Assembly: GCA_029582265.1 (NCBI GenBank)
Contig: CM055817.1
Span: 27,832,258 to 27,896,257 of the forward strand
Direction: 5' to 3'
DNA length: 64,000 nucleotides
From: Zoroaster sp. YZ-2022
Taxonomy: Eukaryota > Echinodermata > Asteroidea > Forcipulatida > Zoroasteridae
Both the position numbers and the translations under genes were made by a program. A model generated the notes under the pieces. That model was not told where the DNA came from. It saw only the letters and a program-made list of their open reading frames with translations, and did no database searches. Shown here piece after piece: positions 45,756-57,683 of the stretch (its first letter is position 1; every line of letters begins with the position of its first letter).

Positions 45756-46205
45756 CAGAGGCCAAACCATATCTGCCGAGTAGCCAGGGATCAAGCCCCG
45801 GTCAGATGCAAACAACCTGGGTAACGGCAGTAGCGGGGATAACACAATTAACGGGACACAAGCCTTTCATGTGGTTGTACACAAAGTAGATTTATATGAA
45901 GAAACTGACCTGAAATATTATAAACGGGTAGCGAGCAAAGAACAATTGGCTGATGCCGGACTCGAACCCGCGACCTCTCGAATACCGTACGAGCGCTCTA
46001 CCAACTGAGCTAACCAGCCCCTATGTTGATGGGCGGTCCACTTATGCCAATTATCTATTGCTCTATGGGGCCAGGTCAGAGGCCAAACCATATCTGCCGA
46101 GTAGCCAGGGATCAAGCCCCGGTCAGATGCAAACAACCTGGGTAACGGCAGTAGCGGGAATCACACAATTTGGGACACAAGCCTTTTACGTGGTTGTACA
46201 CAAAG
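45756..46205 (-). mobile_element. tRNA-SINE dimer
   Basis: A reverse-strand tRNA-like head (45944-46020; TAGCTCAGTTGGTAGAGC, GGTTCGAGTCC) is flanked on both sides by the same body (about 45756-45900 and 46020-46205, containing CCATATCTGCCGAGTAGCCA). The acceptor-stem halves GGCTGGT and ATCAGCC can pair, but the anticodon arm is poor. A TA tract follows at 46222-46272. Confidence 0.75.
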
Positions 46206-46224
46206 CAGATTTATAGGGAGAAAC

Positions 46225-46267
<43 letters not shown>

Positions 46268-46275
<8 letters not shown>

Positions 46276-47285
46276 TACATCGGGAGGGTGGCCTTAGCTT
46301 TCGATTCAAACCGGACCTTCATCAGAGGCTTTGACAAAGTACAAACATAAAAAACTTCCATTTATAGGGAAAGAGGGAAAGCAAAGGATCATGGGGCGGG
46401 ATCCAAAAAGGCGGGAAAATAGTAGCCAATTAAAGATAAGCATCAGTCTAGAAAAGCCAATAGGAGGATCAGAAGTGAACAAAGGAGGGATTATTGAGCC
46501 ACACAATAGGTAGAGGTGGTAGCTTGTAGTAAAGCTAGGGTAAAAATAGGACAATACACAAAGGGATACGACAACAAAAGGGGGGGGGGTTTACACCATA
46601 CAAATTGAGGAGTTGGTGTGTGGGTGTAAATAGCTAAATTGATAAGAGACAGTTGGAAAAAATGTAATAATGTACAAGATAAGATAACATAAAGGTAAAA
46701 AATATATATCAAGGCAGTTGATAAAATCCAGCAGTGATATAGGTGAATAGTAATGATATAGATAAAGGTAGCTGGGTTATTTGATACCTGTGTTGATGTT
46801 GAGGCCATATGGTTGAAGTGTTTTGAGTTGATGTATCCAGTGTGACTCCCTAAGTTTGCGATGTGTATCATTGCTAGTGCAGGCTTCAATTACAATGAGT
46901 TCAACATCATTAATGCTATGATTAGGGTTGTTAAAATGGATTGCCACAGGGTAGGGTTTTTAGTTTTCACAGAGGAAACATGGTTGGCAAAGCGGAGACA
47001 CAATTTGGTCTTTGTCTCCCCTACATATTGTATACCACATCTTTTACATGAGATTACATATATAACATTGGGTGTGTCACACTGGGATTTAGTTCTGATT
47101 GTGTAGGTGAGACCAGTACTGTGGCTTTTCACCTTCTGAGCAGGTTCACCACAAACAGGTTTTGCATTTCGAGCGGGTACAATTAGAGCACCCCTATGGT
47201 GATTCATGATCAGTGACGTTAAGGTCACTGTTGGTGCTAGGGAGCCTAGCCTGAACTAATATATCACCGAGGTTACGGGGGCGAC
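46268..47285 (-). mobile_element. Penelope-like element, 5'-truncated
   Basis: Reverse frames read FRRPRNLGDILVQARL, then NVIYVISCKRCGIQYVGETK (GIY-YIG endonuclease core, about 47080-47020), and end HRKLRESHWIHQLKTLQPYG with NINTGIK stop near 46788. The order RT end, Cys motif, GIY-YIG and C-tail is that of Penelope-like elements. Two frameshifts/stops occur near 47200. The RT core is absent. Confidence 0.85.
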
Positions 47286-48776
47286 GGAAAGCAATTATGT
47301 ATATATATATATGTATACATGATGAAATTAATTAGATGGTCTAGTCCCGGCCTCACCACAACAGTTAACGCTATTTTAGAAACGCCATCAGACTATCAAC
47401 TAATTTCCATATGAAGGATTTTTGATAATATAATTGCAATTGTCCAGTTTCTGCTCCAAAGCCCTGGAGACGAGGATCAATCAACCCGTGATGCGGAGAG
47501 TACATCCCTGCACGGCCGGCAGTTTATTCTCCAGTGCAAGGGAGCAGATTCATGCGTGATAATATTACCGACGGATTCCCAAATTTCTTCTTAGATGTCG
47601 AAGGTAACTATATGGAATCTTGCTCGTTGTGAGTAATATCAAACGACACATTGTAAAAAAAAATGGAGTACGCCAAAAAAACGTATGGTAAGTTCAGGTG
47701 CATAGCGATAAAAAAGGGGCCCACGTGCCTAGTCATTTTGCCAACGCTGGATCCACCAGGGACTGTTTCTGTGGCTATCATCGACGTGTAATTAACGACT
47801 TTGTGAAGCCTACCTCTTCCGGTTCATCATCCACTCTGTCACTATTGAAGCGTACCCACCGCAGTTTTGTTGTGATAAATTGTTTTTGGACGCATGTAAT
47901 TCCGCCCTCTGTTGTCAAAATAATGTACATTGTACTTAATATCGTTAAAGCATTGAACATTTCGAAAAGGTTTCATCCAATCAAAACCTTCATATTAAAT
48001 GGATATTTATGAATAGTGGGGCGCTATTATACAAGAGTATGCCATAATGTTTATGTTCAAGACATTTTTGGCCATAATCGCAACTCAAGTGAAAAAAAAA
48101 ATTGGATGTAAAGTTCGGCAACCATCATCTCTTTTCTTGCATCTATTATTGTTTTTGGTGGTATTTTACGACACAATACAGACGTTCGTCTAATGCCCCG
48201 GGAATTTACATTAGCCCAAAGATGGAGTCCGTCTCTGTATATACTCAAACTGCTATGTGTCACGCAGTATATGGAAGTTTGTGTACAACGTACGTATAAC
48301 ACTGGCAGAAAGGTCGAAATACATGTGGGGGAATCCTTTCGTTTTAAAGAAATCTCAGGGGTTTGCTCATTTACATCAATTGATATAAAAATGATTTTGT
48401 CTTTAATATGAAAATTCCCTTTTAATAATATAGTATTATAATTGGTAAAATTATCACTTAAGAATCTAAATATTCAGTGATATTTTAACCCTTTTTCTGT
48501 AGCGGAAGTGTGTACAAATTTGCCAGGGCACACCTCATGTATAATGCATTTCGTATTGACCTTCACCAAAAATTTACGCATGCGCACAACTTGTTACTAT
48601 TTTTCACTCTCTGACTGCGGTGCTCTGTATTCGGCCGTTAAAGAATTCTTGATATTTCGGTCCACCCGATTCAACTTCCAGTTCATCAGTAATGAAACGT
48701 GCATAGAGACGTTTCTACAACTTTCTTTCAGAAAGCTGAATTGTACACATATGTCTAGAATTTGCTAGAAGGATGA
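47286..48776. other. no confident gene; one open segment with donor
   Basis: About 47458-47603 is open in more than one frame and ends GATGTCGAAG|GTAACT, a donor-like site. One frame reads RFMRDNITDGFPNFFLDVEG. No acceptor with a pyrimidine tract or neighbouring exon was seen. The rest is AT-rich and unremarkable. Confidence 0.35.
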
Positions 48777-49823
48777 TTATGGTATAAAAGTGGGACACCT
48801 TCGGTATAGCAGTAAATGTGTGGAAGACTTGTAGAGGAGTGTGTGTGGTTCCTCACGAATTTGTTCAGTAGCACTTTTATTCAAGTATTTCCTTATTCGG
48901 CTAATATTTCTGATATGAAATGATGATATGCGAACAATGTTGGAGATATGAGGTTTTAAAGTCATTGTCGAGTCAAATATAACACCCAAATTACGTTCTT
49001 GTGATGAGGGGGTTATCTGCGAGTCACCAATTGTAATAAATGGAATAGAAACTTTAGATAATTGCTGACGTGATCCAAATAGAACAAATTCTGTCTTTTC
49101 GTCATTCAATTTCAAGAAGTTTTGTCTCATCCAGCTACGAATCTCTTGAATACATTTCTCCAGCGTTGTAATACACGAATCGGCAGGTTCTTGAGAAGAT
49201 TTAAAAGTAATGTAAAGCTGCGTGTCATCAGCGTAGACATGATAATTTAAATTATACTTCAAAATGATATCACGAACTGGAAAGGTATAAACAGTAAACC
49301 ACTGTGGGCCGAGCATAGAGCCTTGGGGTACAGAATAGTCAAGAATAACAGGCTCGGAGATAGCGTTACCAATACAAACATGCTGAGGCCTATTTAAAAG
49401 GTAGGACTTACACCAATCCAGGGCTGTGTCATGTATTCCAAGATGATATTGAAGGCGGGAGAGAAGGATTTTGTGATCGACTGTGTCAAAAGCGGCGCTT
49501 AAGTCTAACAAAACTAATGCAGTGATTTTTCCATCATCCATGGCAGATAAAATGTCATTGTTGACGCGGAGAAGAGCAGTTTCCGTTCCATGAAATGGTT
49601 TATAGGCTGACTGAAATGTGTCCGACAGGTTATTAGCACGAACATGGTCAGAGATCCGTGATGAAACAACTCGCTCGATTGTTTTTCCAAGGTACTTTAA
49701 ATTCGCTACCGGTCAGTAATTCTTGAAAACTTCCTTGTCCAAATTGGGTTTCTTCAGGAGTGGTTTAACATGAGCAACCTTCTGGCTATCAGGGAAACAA
49801 CCGGAAGAAAGAGATCTGTTTAC

Positions 49824-50001
49824 GTAAGACTAATTGCGGTGACACCATGTGGAATCTCAATTGAGTAGTAATTAGTTCTGAAAAGAACTGGGGGTACAAC
49901 TCGACGTTTCGATCAGTATGCTCTGATCGTCCTCAGGAGAATGCCGGACTCTGGAAAATGCTGCTGCTTAAGTAGACTGCTGGAGGATCATCCCCTGAAT
50001 G
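49824..50001. mobile_element. 178-bp insertion of the GACGATC repeat family
   Basis: Flanked by a perfect 11-bp duplication GATCTGTTTAC (49813-49823, 50002-50012) within the LINE RT gene. It contains AACTCGACGTTTCGATCAGT and GCTCTGATCGTCCTCAGGAG. The duplication length suggests target-primed or endonuclease-linked insertion. Confidence 0.75.
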
Positions 50002-51109
50002 GATCTGTTTACAATAATTGTTATATACTTAGCAAACACATCAATATTTTGTTTTATTAGCGAAGTTGGTACTGGATCAAGTTTACATGATTTTGATGGC
50101 GATTTCATGATGAGTTTCTTGATCTCCGTAACACCAGTAGGCTCAAACATAGACAGTCTACAATGTGGATCCTTGTGTGGCGGTGTTTGTGATAGAATGG
50201 CAGGTACTGGGGGAAAAGAACGACGTATATTCTCAATTTTTGTGACAAAAAAGTTTGAAAAAGCATTTGCGATGTCCTGATCGGAGTGTGTAGATGGAAG
50301 CACTGGAGTTTTGGGTTTATGAAGCAGCTTTTCAACAATGCTAAATAGTTTGTTCTGATCGCCAGAGCTCTCTTCCACAAGAGATGAGCAGTGAGTTATT
50401 TTTGCCTGGTTAATCATGTTCTTCACAATATCACGTTGGTTACAGTATTCTTGCCGATGTACTCCAAGTTTCCCATTGTCACGCCATTTTCGCTCAAGTT
50501 GACGGCGGATTTTCCTTGCAGCACGAATATCATCATTGAACCAGGGGGATTCAGATTGTAGTTTAACAGTTCGAGTTTTTTGCGGAGCATGATCGTCCAA
50601 GATGTTACGGACAGTAGATTCAAATAGATTGACACAAGAATCCAGCTCACCATCTTCAAGGTTTACATTTTCCAGTTGAGATTCAATATCATGACATAAA
50701 TCTTGGATATTTACATTTTTCCAGTGGCGAGTAGTTACAGAAATGGTAGGTATGGGAGGTTTTTTAAGGTTCATATCTGCCATGATTGCATAATGATCAG
50801 ATAAGCCAGGATGGATAGTTATATTTGAGATGAGAGGTGAAGTATTTTCACGCGTTATCATGAGGTCAAGACAGTGACCATACCGATGAGTGGGTGCTGT
50901 GATGTGCTGGATAAGTCCATGAGCAGAGAGCAGATCATTAAACTGATTTGCATAATTGTTTGAAGTGATGTCCATATGAATGTTAAAATCGCCGGTTAAA
51001 ATAATGTCAGATGGGTGCAAGAGATAATCGACAATTAATTTATCAAATTCCTGGAGAAAAATGGAGAAATTTACATGTTTACCATCAACATCCCTTTCTG
51101 GTCGATATA

Positions 51110-52882
51110 CAGTGCGTATCAAAAAAAAGGTAATCCGAATTCAGGGGGTTAATATGCCAAGGTTATTTAGTTTGACAATTTACATGTAGTGTACCAAAGA
51201 AGAGGAACTCCTCAGCTTTCCATTGATACCTTTATTGACCCATTGCTGTCACACATGACCGAGTACATTGTTATTGAAAATTACAAATTCAAATCGCATT
51301 TTTGCAAGTTTGGGTAATCAGTGCAAGGCAGGATAATTAGTGAAAGTCAGTATGATAAACCAGATTTTCTTTAGGAATGACTGGACATTATTCAAGAAGA
51401 ATCTCTTCTAACATTGCCCTTTTATGCACCCACACCTTCAACATGTCCACCTCCCCTTTCGACACAAAGCTGACAGCGACGGAGCATGTCCTGCACTGCT
51501 CGTCTCACCATAGCCGAATTATTGCGTAAAGCATCCACTTCATTTCGAATACGGCCCTGCAATTCATCAAGATCACGGGGAGGAGTTGCAAACACCTTGT
51601 TCTTCAAATGTCCCCAAAGGAAATAGTCACATGGTGTGAGGTCAGGTGATCTTGGTGGCCATTCCACCTCATGGTTGACGGCGATGACTCGTTCGCCAAA
51701 GAGTTCCCTCAGACGATCTCGGACAGCGATAAGGCGATGTGCTGGGGCGCCATCCTGGGCCCACCAGAGTTGTCTGAAGACCCCACGAACCTGTCGCTCA
51801 AAGTGTTCCTGCAGCTGCGGTAAAACGTTATCATTGAGCATCTGCAGATACATGTTACCATTGACATTCCTTTGAAAGAAAAACGGTCCGATCAGCTGAC
51901 CACTTCCACAAAGTCCTAACCAAACAGTCAACTTTTGTCGACTCATGTTAACCTCAAAATTGAATTCTGGGGGGTGTCTTGCTGGTGCATATTCAAGAAC
52001 ATTATGCGTATTGACCTTGCCGTTCATGGAGAAAGCAGCTTCGTCGCCGATTACGAGATTCCGCAGAAAATTGACATCTCGCTCGGTACGGGCTATCAAC
52101 CATCTGGCAAACGCCAGCCTTCTAGCAAAATCTCCTGGCGTAAGTTGATGTCGGATGTGAATCCGATATGGATGCTGGTGGAGGTCCAATCTCGTGATTC
52201 TGTTGAATGTCGCCGAAGGCAATCTCAGCCCATTTCGCCTTGCGCTGGTGTCCCTAGGATGCTCCAAAAGTTGCTGCCTTACTGCTGCAATGTTCCCTTC
52301 TGATCGCCCGGAGCGCCTCCTGCCAGAATTCCCCTTGTTGCGGTTGAGGCTAGTGCCATACTCTTGATATTTTCTAACATTCGCCCAGATGGTTTTGGCT
52401 GATGGGGGCTCCCGTTCTGGGAAACGTTCCCTGAAAGCATCGCGAGTTTGCTGCAAACTGTGAGTTTGGTGAAATGTTGTAATCACGAAAACTCGCTGTT
52501 CAGTCGTTAGTTGTACCATCTTTCCAACTACCAGTCCCTAAACCCAGACCCTTCTTAAATACCCAACTTGAAGAAAAGGATGTCGTAACAGACGATTACC
52601 GCACCAGCTTAAAAATCTTACATAATCATCTAGGCAGTCAAGTGATGCGTCCATTTCAGACTGCCTTGAACTGATTACCCAAACTTGCAAAAATGCGATT
52701 TGAATTTGTCATTTTCAATAACAATGTACTCGGCCATGTGTGACAGCAATGGATCGATACAGGTATCAATGGAAAGCTGAGGAGTTCCTCTTCTTTGGTA
52801 CACTACATGTAAATTGTCAAACTAAATAACCTTGGCATATTAACGCCCTGAATTCGGATTACCTTTTTTTTGATACGCACTG
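51110..52882 (-). mobile_element. Tc1/mariner transposon, complete with about 220-bp inverted repeats
   Basis: Ends CAGTGCGTATCAAAAAAAAG, each next to TA (51108-51109, 52883-52884). The inverted repeats run about 51110-51335 and 52660-52882 with only a few mismatches. Removal of the element and one TA restores the LINE frame VNIYRPERD. It carries one intact transposase gene. Confidence 0.93.
51422..52519 (-). CDS. Tc1/mariner-family transposase, intact, 365 aa
   Basis: A full-length open frame. The N-terminal HTH part (about residues 1-75: LTTEQRVFVITTFHQTHSL, AKTIWANVRKYQEYGT) is followed by a basic linker SGRRRSGRSE. The catalytic domain shows NLVIGDEAAFSMNG, WWAQDGAPAHR and WPPRSPDLTPCDYFLWGHLK. 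By my count 41 residues separate the second Asp (QDGA) and third Asp (PCDYF), giving a DD41D spacing rather than mariner DD34D or Tc1 DD34E. It is expected to cut and paste its own inverted repeats at TA sites. No disabling change is visible. Confidence 0.93.
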   Translation of the reverse strand: MVQLTTEQRVFVITTFHQTHSLQQTRDAFRERFPEREPPSAKTIWANVRKYQEYGTSLNRNKGNSGRRRSGRSEGNIAAVRQQLLEHPRDTSARRNGLRLPSATFNRITRLDLHQHPYRIHIRHQLTPGDFARRLAFARWLIARTERDVNFLRNLVIGDEAAFSMNGKVNTHNVLEYAPARHPPEFNFEVNMSRQKLTVWLGLCGSGQLIGPFFFQRNVNGNMYLQMLNDNVLPQLQEHFERQVRGVFRQLWWAQDGAPAHRLIAVRDRLRELFGERVIAVNHEVEWPPRSPDLTPCDYFLWGHLKNKVFATPPRDLDELQGRIRNEVDALRNNSAMVRRAVQDMLRRCQLCVERGGGHVEGVGA

Positions 52883-53640
52883 TATATTAACAAGGCGAAC
52901 AGATCTAGAGTTGCACGTTACCTCAGCATGCAGAGATTCAAATGTTAGGTAGTCAATGTTAACATTTTTCATACTGACAGATAAACTGGACCTAAAGAGA
53001 AGTGCAACCCCTCCACCGGTCTTTTTTGGTCTGGGGATATGATGGAGAGAGTAGCCAGCAGGAGTGCACTCGCGGGGTAGCAAGTCATCGTCAGGTTTAA
53101 ACCATGTCTCGGATATGGCAACAAGATCCAAATTGTTTTGAAGTACAAAGTCAACGAATTCATCCGATTTGTTACATATGGATTGAGTGCTCAAGACACA
53201 GAGCTGAAGTTTAGAACGTTTGGAGTTGAAGTTATGCCAATGTCGCTTGTTGATGTGGTTAAGTTCACTGTTGGGGGTTGGTCAGGCCGGAGTGCTAGTT
53301 GTGTACGTTTGTCCATTCTACGGCTACCAGCTTTTTTACCTCTGTGTGTGCGGCGGTATGTTTGGGGTTGATTGGCAAGTATTTCAAGACAGTTCAATTG
53401 ACTCAATGCTGAATAAGATAAAGCTGCATCAGTACATGGAGCATTGCGAAGATTGAGTAGTTCATTGCGGCTGTAGGAAATTTATGGAGCTGAGTGGCGT
53501 TGGTGGGTGTGTTGATCAGTGTTTCAAGTCCAGGGTTTGGGTTTATGTCACCAGAAATTAAGAGTTCCAGGTGAAATGTGGCAGATGAATTATCACAATA
53601 TGATACAGGACAACTCAAAAATTTAAGATGGCGGATTTAT

Positions 53641-55690
53641 TTTATTTTTATGTAGCATACAAGCTGTAGGTTGCATGCTGTAGTCATATTCTAAAGATGA
53701 GTCATTGAGACACAATGGTTCAGATAGCAAGAGTAGAATAAACAGAATGTAAACCTCCATTGTCTGATCACAAAGTTATTGATCCAAACAAAAGGCTTGT
53801 GGTCAAGCTACAGGTTATAATCTCAAGCTACAGGTTTAAATCTAAGTCAGGGTTGACTGCACACAAAAAAATGAAGATACAAGATGGATATCCACTACAC
53901 AGTAAAATCTTACAGCAGAGACAGACAAAATACAACAGTTTTTCACTTATTATAAGAAGACAAATGTACCAATACTCACATAAAACGTCCAGTAGATTCC
54001 AGGTGTAATAAGAAATCCACTAGTATAAAAATGAAGACACTAGTAGCTACAAAACACTTATTTAACACAAAAACTGGAGAGCTGTTATGAGTGGCTGCTT
54101 GTTAGGCGCTCACATCCTAATGAACTGTTTCATAGAAGGCCCCATTGTGGAAACGTTTTTGCGAAGTGATTGGACAATAATAATGAAAAGGTGGTGTTCA
54201 TTTGCAAAATTAAAACTAAATTCAATCCCCATGCCATGTATTTAACGTTGTGGCCTAGCCAAAAACAATCTAACACTGCATTAAGACATACACTGTGTGT
54301 TTAATGTAGGACAGAATTACGTGTAATGAAAAGACCATTAATTGGTTTACATTTTGTTACGATCCGAAAATCTTCAAACTATCCGTGCGTGCAAATTACT
54401 CAAAAAGCCTGAATTTTCTCAGATGCAACAAAGAAATCAAACAAGGTCACACTGATATAAAGAACAAAGAAACAAAGTGATTTAATAATGAAAATATCAA
54501 CCGCTTCAAATATCGATGGGGTTTAACAAGCGTACAATGATTAGGGTAAACAAGTGTACATTAAGAAAAGATCTTATACTAAATAAGAAGATCTTACGGG
54601 CGAGGACTGAGCAGGCTCCAGCGAAAACGACACAAAAACAGTTCTCTGACACGGTGTAAATAGAGCTGGACGTGGGGCGAATTCACCTCCAACAAACGGA
54701 CGGAAATAGACGAAACCACGGAGACGCAAGCCGACTCCCGTCAGAACAATATGGGAAAGAAGAAATCCCAAAAATACTGAACTGTAGATTTAGTTCACAA
54801 AATGTCTCTTCCGGAATTAAATTCAGCTCTCAGACACTTCACTCGGTCAAGACGAACTGTTTCAAAACACTCCACAGACGAGCCGTAAGCGACATCACGG
54901 GTCCTAGCTGGTGTACACTGAAGTCTGGTTTCTCAAGTAATGTTTACCGAAGTCTTGATGGTTTGCTCAAGTCCTGTTTAAAATCCTCTACCAGCCCGTA
55001 TTTATAGTTTTTAATCCCTTCTAGAAAATACTAGAGATTTCTTCTTCACTTCACTTCTAGAAATTTCTGAAATTACATCATTTTCCAAAAGAAACTTCCA
55101 GAACGTTCTAGTCATAACCTGTAAACATAATCCCGCCCCCTTTGGGGTCAACACGCGGTCACGCACGGATTATCTAACACTTGCGGTTTGTGTGTGTATG
55201 TAACAATTAAAAAAAAAAAGTTTGACCATTGATTGGTATTTGACGGCCTTTTTTAGTAGATTGAGCCATTAGTAAAGATTCGTCCATTAAGTAGTTTTAT
55301 AAACAAATATCGTTAATTGCTAAATAATTAAATTTCACCTGTGAGTAGATTGTGTCCATTAAGTGCGGTTTTATTAAGTAATAAATCCAATATAAAGAGT
55401 ACAATTAAAGACCATAAATTGGTTCAGATGATTTCATCAACTAATAATGAAAACGGTCACAATGCAGCTTATGGGGTTCTTTTTGAGGGCATCCATGGCC
55501 AGTGCCAGTTTTATCGCGCGCTTTCCACATCTGTGCAATTATGATATTGTGCATATTGCATGCATGCATGCATGCATTGTGCAAACGTTCTAGAAACGTT
55601 TTAACAACACCATTAACCACTATGTACTGTTTCATGCATATGGGCCCCATTGCGGAAACGAAGAGATTGGACAAAAATAAAGATAAGGTG
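53641..55690. other. no gene; paired repeat
   Basis: AT-rich. About 54127-54215 and 55622-55712 are related copies (GGCCCCATTG, GGAAACG, GATTGGACAA, GGTGGTGTTCATTTGCA). The second copy directly abuts the L1/Tx1-like fragment. No coding gene seen. Confidence 0.5.
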
Positions 55691-56436
55691 GTGTTCATTT
55701 GCAGCTTTAACCTAAACAAAACAGAACGTCTATGGCTAGGAAAAGGCTTTACTCATTGTGAATTTGCTGGTATAGAAAGGTCTGTGAACACTATTAGGTC
55801 TTTAGGTGTGTATTTTGGCAGAAACGAAATGAAGCGGAGAGAATTGAACTGGGACTGAATTGAATTGGTTACCAAGTTAGAAAAAAATTAAATGCTTGGA
55901 AGGCTAGACACCTCATAGTTTTTAGCAGAATTACAATAGTAAAAAGACTCGGTGTTTCTCAAATTATGTATAACGCTAGAGCCTTGTATGTTCCAAACTG
56001 TGATTTAAGGCTTTCAAACGATTGCTTTTTCATTTTATTTCAAAATGCGAAAAGATTAAAAGATATTATTTGTGATCTCAGTGAAAGAGGGTTACGAATG
56101 ATTGATCTTCCGTCACAAATTAAAGCTCTCAAAATAATATGGGCATAACGATTGTGTGATAATTCCCACGGATCATGGAAATGCCTTGCTACGAAAATGC
56201 CTACGGAGGATTTCCTTTACTATCATAACGTGCTGGTTCGAAATCAAAGAAAAAGATGTCAGTTCACGGACATTCGAAATCAGCTCATCAATAAAACAAA
56301 TTACATTGTCGAGACGTGTAAGATCAGAAAAGCGACACCTAACATTTGGATCAAGAAATTAGCAGCTGCCAAATTGACTCAATTTATTGCTCCCTCTAAA
56401 GTTGTCCTTAATATCATGCCAGAAATGTTTTTATAA
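55690..56436 (+). pseudogene. L1/Tx1-like LINE fragment, post-RT region (+)
   Basis: Reads FNLNKTERLWLGKGFTH, SLGVYFGRNEMKRRELNWD, then after a stop IVKRLGVSQIMYNARALY and SERGLRMIDLPSQIKALKII, and finally a frame at 56152-56436. It matches the layout of the L1/Tx1-like element at 19-23 kb (LGxYFGxNE, NW). Stops and shifts show it is dead. Confidence 0.75.
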
Positions 56437-56439
56437 AAA

Positions 56440-56930
56440 TCTACAGAAATCCCATCAGAATTTGAAGCTTTGTTATTTTTTCATAGCAAATAGCGCATCT
56501 TCACATTCTTTACAAGTTAGAAATCTTTCACAATGACTCATATAGTCAAATACTGAGTTTTTTCACGCCTTTGATATTATTTAATATACTGATAGATGCT
56601 TTCATCAGGGATGTTTTTATGTATAAAGCTCAGTATAATATTTAACAGTTTCATGCATACTTAAGGCTTGATCATGGGTAACATTACCATTCTTGCTTTT
56701 ACTGAAAGGATCTCTTTTTATTGCCTCTGGATTTTTCAAGACCCATGAAATATTTGGTATTCTTTTCTCCCTTCTCAAACCATTACACACTGGAACGAAT
56801 AATAGCACCTTTTGTTTTTTAAGCCACCATTTGTCTAGTTCGGCTTGCTTTTAGCAAATATCGGACGTTTTCGTTGTTAGAATTGTCCCATTTACCCTGC
56901 AGTTCATCCAACTCTTTACTCAGTTTGTCA
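56440..56930 (-). pseudogene. L1/Tx1-like LINE fragment, endonuclease-RT linker (-)
   Basis: The reverse frame reads GLRREKRIPNISWVLKNPEA then HETVKYYTELYT, the linker before the RT in L1/Tx1 elements. It lies back to back with the forward fragment at 55690-56436. Confidence 0.6.
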
Positions 56931-56933
56931 GTA

Positions 56934-57560
56934 CTAGTAATTTGTTGGTGCGTCATACTGGATGTACCTTCCCCCACGGCCCTTCCATGGCAAAACAGCC
57001 CAACTCGAAAATTTTGATTTTTGAGATAAGATCATTTTTGGGTAAATTGAGGGCGCTCTTTTCATTTGTGAAAGTTTCAAAGGCGTACGATGGATTGTTT
57101 TGAAGATAGCATGTCCTATCTCACATTCTTTGCACACGTTCACTCTGGTTTTGTATGGCAAAACGCCTTATCTCTAACCTAAGTCATTCACAGTTTCTTG
57201 TTTTGCTTGGTAAAACATTGTAAGTCCAAGATAGACTACTTTGCCTTCCAAATTGATTATAACCTAATGTGGAGTGTTTAGGGTAAAACAACTTAACTTG
57301 AAGATAAGCTGTTTTGCCAAAAAAAATTCTAAGTTTGAGAAACGTCTAACTTTGAATTAAGTCATGCATACTTTATTTTTATTTGGTAAAACATACTAAG
57401 TCTAAGATACATAGATCTGCCTTTCAAATGAGTTCAAAACATAATGTTGAGTGTTTATGGCAAAACAAGTTTACTTTAAGATAGGCTGTTTTGCCATAAA
57501 AAAAAACCTTAAGTTAAGACATGTCCATCTGTGAGATAAGCTCATTTGCCATAAAAATAC
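56934..57560. repeat. degenerate tandem repeat (about 180 bp) with TTTTGCC motifs
   Basis: Blocks at about 57136-57310 and 57320-57497 align (TTTGGTAAAACAT, GAGTGTTTA.GG.AAAACAA, GATA.GCTGTTTTGCCA), with weaker copies either side. Confidence 0.6.
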
Positions 57561-57683
57561 TTGAACTATTGAGGGCGCTATCACCATTCTAACTCATCAA
57601 ATGTATAATGGCGGCCATGTTCAACCTCAAGCTGCACAGCAGGGGCTTTCAAATTCTCCAAAGGGCATTGGAAAAAAACCAAG
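57560..57683 (+). CDS. first exon of the terminal multi-exon locus (coding from 57608)
   Basis: The sequence ATAATGGCGGCCATGTTC gives a start at 57608 (MAAMFNLKLHSRGFQILQRA, then LEKNQ) before donor AAG|GTATGT at 57683. The ATGGCGGC element overlaps a YY1-like motif often found at animal transcription starts. An alternative ATG at 57601 is open but cannot be continued in frame. Spliced phase 1 to 58300. Confidence 0.5.

Larger units (their letters stand above)
48777..53640 (-). mobile_element. L2/CR1-like LINE, 3'-truncated, with two insertions
   Basis: Reverse-strand pieces in order: N-terminal LLISGDINPNPGL (about 53550); endonuclease start (LDLVAISETWFKPDDDLLP, 53194-52888); after the mariner, endonuclease end (DIILTGDFNIHMD, GLSDHYAI) and RT start (51107-50013); after a 178-bp insert, RT palm (49812-48777: LVLLDLSAAFDTVDHKILL, HVYADDTQLYITF). 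A TGA replaces the expected Arg codon in KNY-PVANL near 49712. The post-RT part is cut at about 48790. Confidence 0.88.

Noticed and set aside
45944..46020. Functional tRNA gene on the reverse strand
   Set aside because: A/B boxes and acceptor pairing exist, but the anticodon arm is poor, T33 is not in place and near-identical heads recur inside SINE units.
50105..50659. Extra frames on both strands within 49.9-51.1 kb
   Set aside because: Shadows of the L2-like LINE endonuclease/RT frame.
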